Shown here piece after piece: positions 28,626 to 29,953 of a stretch of 29,953 nucleotides of DNA (positions within the stretch are counted from its first letter, which is position 1; each line of letters starts with the position of its first letter). The notes under the pieces were generated by a model that was not told where the DNA came from, made no database searches, and was given only the letters and a program-made list of their open reading frames with translations. A program made the position numbers and the translations under genes. Source of the stretch: an uncultured Eubacteriales bacterium (GTDB lineage: Bacteria > Bacillota > Clostridia > Oscillospirales > Oscillospiraceae); the NCBI GenBank assembly GCA_934597725.1, contig CAKTSK010000022.1:1-29953 (forward strand), written 5' to 3'.

Positions 28626-29774
28626 TCAGCGGAAATAGGCCAGAATGGCCTCCCGGGCGGCGGTGACAGAGCCTTGGATCATGGTGGGCTGGCCGCCGCC
28701 TTTGCCGCCCAGGGCCTGGTTGATCTCCTTGGCCTTGGTCCGCAGGTCTACGGTCTTGCTGCCCATGACGTAGCGGTAGCCGGTCTCATCCGAGCCGGTG
28801 AAGACGGCGCAGATGCCGCCGCAGACGTCCATTCCGGCGTTGGCCAGGGTACGCAGGCTGGCGGCGTCCAGGTCCTCCTCGAACAGGCACAGGTTGTCGG
28901 GGGTCTGGGGCAGAGATTTGGCTTTTTCTGCCATCAGGGCCTGTCGGGCTTCCTTCAAGGCGAAGGAGACGGCTTCCAGCTCCTGCTTCATCCGTGCCAC
29001 GCCCTGGGCGGCCTGGGGCTGCTGGACGGAAAGGGCGGCGGAGATGGCGGCGATGTTCTCCTGTTTGATCCGGTAGTCCTCCAGCGCGGCCCGGCCGGCG
29101 ACCATCCACAGCCGGACCCCGCCCCGGTGGCGCATGGCGTTGACCAGCTTCACCAGGCCGATCTCCCCGGTGTGCTTGACGTGGGGGGCGCAGCAGGCGC
29201 ACACATCGCAGCCGGGGATGGTGACGATGCGGACGTTTTCGGTCAGGTCCAGTTTGCTGCGGTAGTCCAGGGCGGCCAGCCGGTCCGGGTCCGGGTATTC
29301 GGCGGTGATGGGCCGGTTTTCGGTGATGACCTGGTTGGCCAGGTCTTCCAGGTGGGTGAGCTGGTCGGGGGTCAGCTCTTTGTCGAAGTCCAGGATGGTC
29401 TCCTGCTGGCCCATGTGGAAGCCTACGTTGGTACAGCCATACAGCTGGTGGGCCAGGCCGGAGATCACATGCTCGCCGGAGTGGCTCTGCATCCGGCGGA
29501 AGCGGAGGGGCCAGTCCAGGGTGCCGTGGACGGCGGCGCCGGGGGAGAGGGGGCCGTCGGTGATGTGTACGATGGCGTCGGTGGTCTCCCGCACGTCCAG
29601 GACATGGACCTCGTCCAGGGTGCCCTGGTCGGCGGGCTGGCCGCCGCCCTCGGGGAAGAAAGCGGTCTGGTCCAGAACGATGTGCCATGTGCCGGTTTCT
29701 CCCGGGGTGCAGGAGAGGACGGCGGCGGAGAAAGAACGACAATGGCTGTCGTGGTCATAGAGTTTGATCGTCAT
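28626..29774 (-). CDS. alaX: Alanyl-tRNA editing protein (AlaX, long form with DHHA1 domain)
   Basis: A free-standing relative of the AlaRS editing domain that hydrolyses mischarged Ser- or Gly-tRNAAla. The 382 residues show FPEGGGQPADQG (40-51) and the zinc-site motif HSGEH (98-102). They also show CCAPHVKHTGEIG (194-206), giving the CxxxH half of the site (Cys194, His198). A coiled linker (about 235-290) leads to a C-terminal DHHA1-like domain with GGKGGGQPTMIQGS, as in AlaRS. This two-domain plan identifies the long AlaX class. ATG 29774 is used because the family begins TIKLYDHDSH-like; the AAAGG site upstream is only fair. The downstream TetR gene lies 25 bases away, so they may be co-transcribed. 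Confidence 0.92.
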   Translation of the reverse strand: MTIKLYDHDSHCRSFSAAVLSCTPGETGTWHIVLDQTAFFPEGGGQPADQGTLDEVHVLDVRETTDAIVHITDGPLSPGAAVHGTLDWPLRFRRMQSHSGEHVISGLAHQLYGCTNVGFHMGQQETILDFDKELTPDQLTHLEDLANQVITENRPITAEYPDPDRLAALDYRSKLDLTENVRIVTIPGCDVCACCAPHVKHTGEIGLVKLVNAMRHRGGVRLWMVAGRAALEDYRIKQENIAAISAALSVQQPQAAQGVARMKQELEAVSFALKEARQALMAEKAKSLPQTPDNLCLFEEDLDAASLRTLANAGMDVCGGICAVFTGSDETGYRYVMGSKTVDLRTKAKEINQALGGKGGGQPTMIQGSVTAAREAILAYFR

Positions 29775-29855
29775 GATGCTATGAAACCTTTCTTGAGGGA
29801 TTCCTTGCTGTGGGAGCAAGGGGATGGGAAAAACTGCACGGGAATACTGTGTAGC

Positions 29856-29888
29856 ATGTTAGTATATCCTGTGGTATTTTGCAATACC
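29856..29888 (-). promoter_or_regulatory. alaX promoter with a palindrome over the -35
   Basis: On the minus strand TTGCAA (29884-29879) and TAACAT (29861-29856) are 17 bases apart. The -35 lies inside GGTATT-TTGC-AATACC (29873-29888), a perfect palindrome that could bind a repressor. A 7-bp leader hairpin (29803-29809 with 29815-29821) lies between promoter and start. Confidence 0.5.
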
Positions 29889-29953
29889 TTTCATACAGGG
29901 AACCGTTCTCAACGGCGGGGATTTGCCTACCATAGGCAACGACAGTTGGAGGC
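29889..29953. other. Window end, no gene assigned
   Basis: A small hairpin (29923-29929 with 29933-29939, TTGCCTA/TAGGCAA) and a ribosome-site-like TTGGAGGC at the very edge hint at a plus-strand gene that starts beyond the window. Nothing more can be supported. Confidence 0.3.

Noticed and set aside
1..29953. CRISPR arrays, tRNA or rRNA genes, insertion sequences, attachment sites
   Set aside because: Reading both strands gave no regularly spaced repeats, tRNA cloverleaf motifs, rRNA signatures, transposase or integrase motifs.

Overview
The window looks like chromosome from a GC-rich gut member of the Clostridia, most like the Oscillospiraceae (the Flavonifractor, Lawsonibacter and Pseudoflavonifractor type). 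This is inferred from three things. The genes have strong AGGAGG-type ribosome sites and sigma-A promoters, many with an extended TGn -10. An EtfB/EtfA/acyl-CoA dehydrogenase set of the anaerobic butyrate type is present. GlnRS, an SLH-GH25 lysozyme, and KtrAB and NfeD/stomatin pairs occur together. No rRNA, tRNA, CRISPR array, transposase or phage gene was seen.

Layout. Bases 1-2160 are AT-richer than the rest. They hold the possible tail of a plus-strand gene, a bidirectional terminator and a minus-strand cluster: a tiny ORF, a two-helix membrane protein, and a zinc-ribbon/TM/repeat protein of unknown function. The cluster's apparent promoter has a spacer made only of (AT)7. From about 2245 the DNA is GC-rich housekeeping sequence. 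It starts with a strong promoter, a 190-nt foldable leader and a class A penicillin-binding protein. Next come an ACT-domain protein, homoserine dehydrogenase and aspartate kinase (aspartate-family amino acids), then a long structured leader and etfB-etfA-acyl-CoA dehydrogenase, which have highly-expressed-type codon use. These are followed by a YbaK/ProX-type tRNA deacylase, a COG2509-type FAD dehydrogenase, GlnRS and an eight-helix membrane protein.

Thiamine pyrophosphokinase (minus) converges on the membrane-protein gene; a HAD hydrolase diverges from it. Bases 18236-18867 are a degraded intergenic region with a decapitated HxlR regulator and a 19-bp inverted repeat. A minus-strand operon then encodes an AI-2E family permease, a small membrane protein and a secreted SLH-GH25 lysozyme. 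Divergent from it lie NfeD and a stomatin, then the potassium uptake pair ktrB-ktrA. The right end is a minus-strand run of AlaX (Ala-tRNA editing), a TetR regulator and PutP (Na+/proline symport). A 36-bp perfect palindrome lies directly upstream of the putP promoter.

The parts most worth a second look are the (AT)7 promoter with its amber-interrupted mini-ORF, the two long structured leaders (2279-2467 and 8379-8592), and the palindrome before putP. All are sequence-based inferences; no folding or database search was run.
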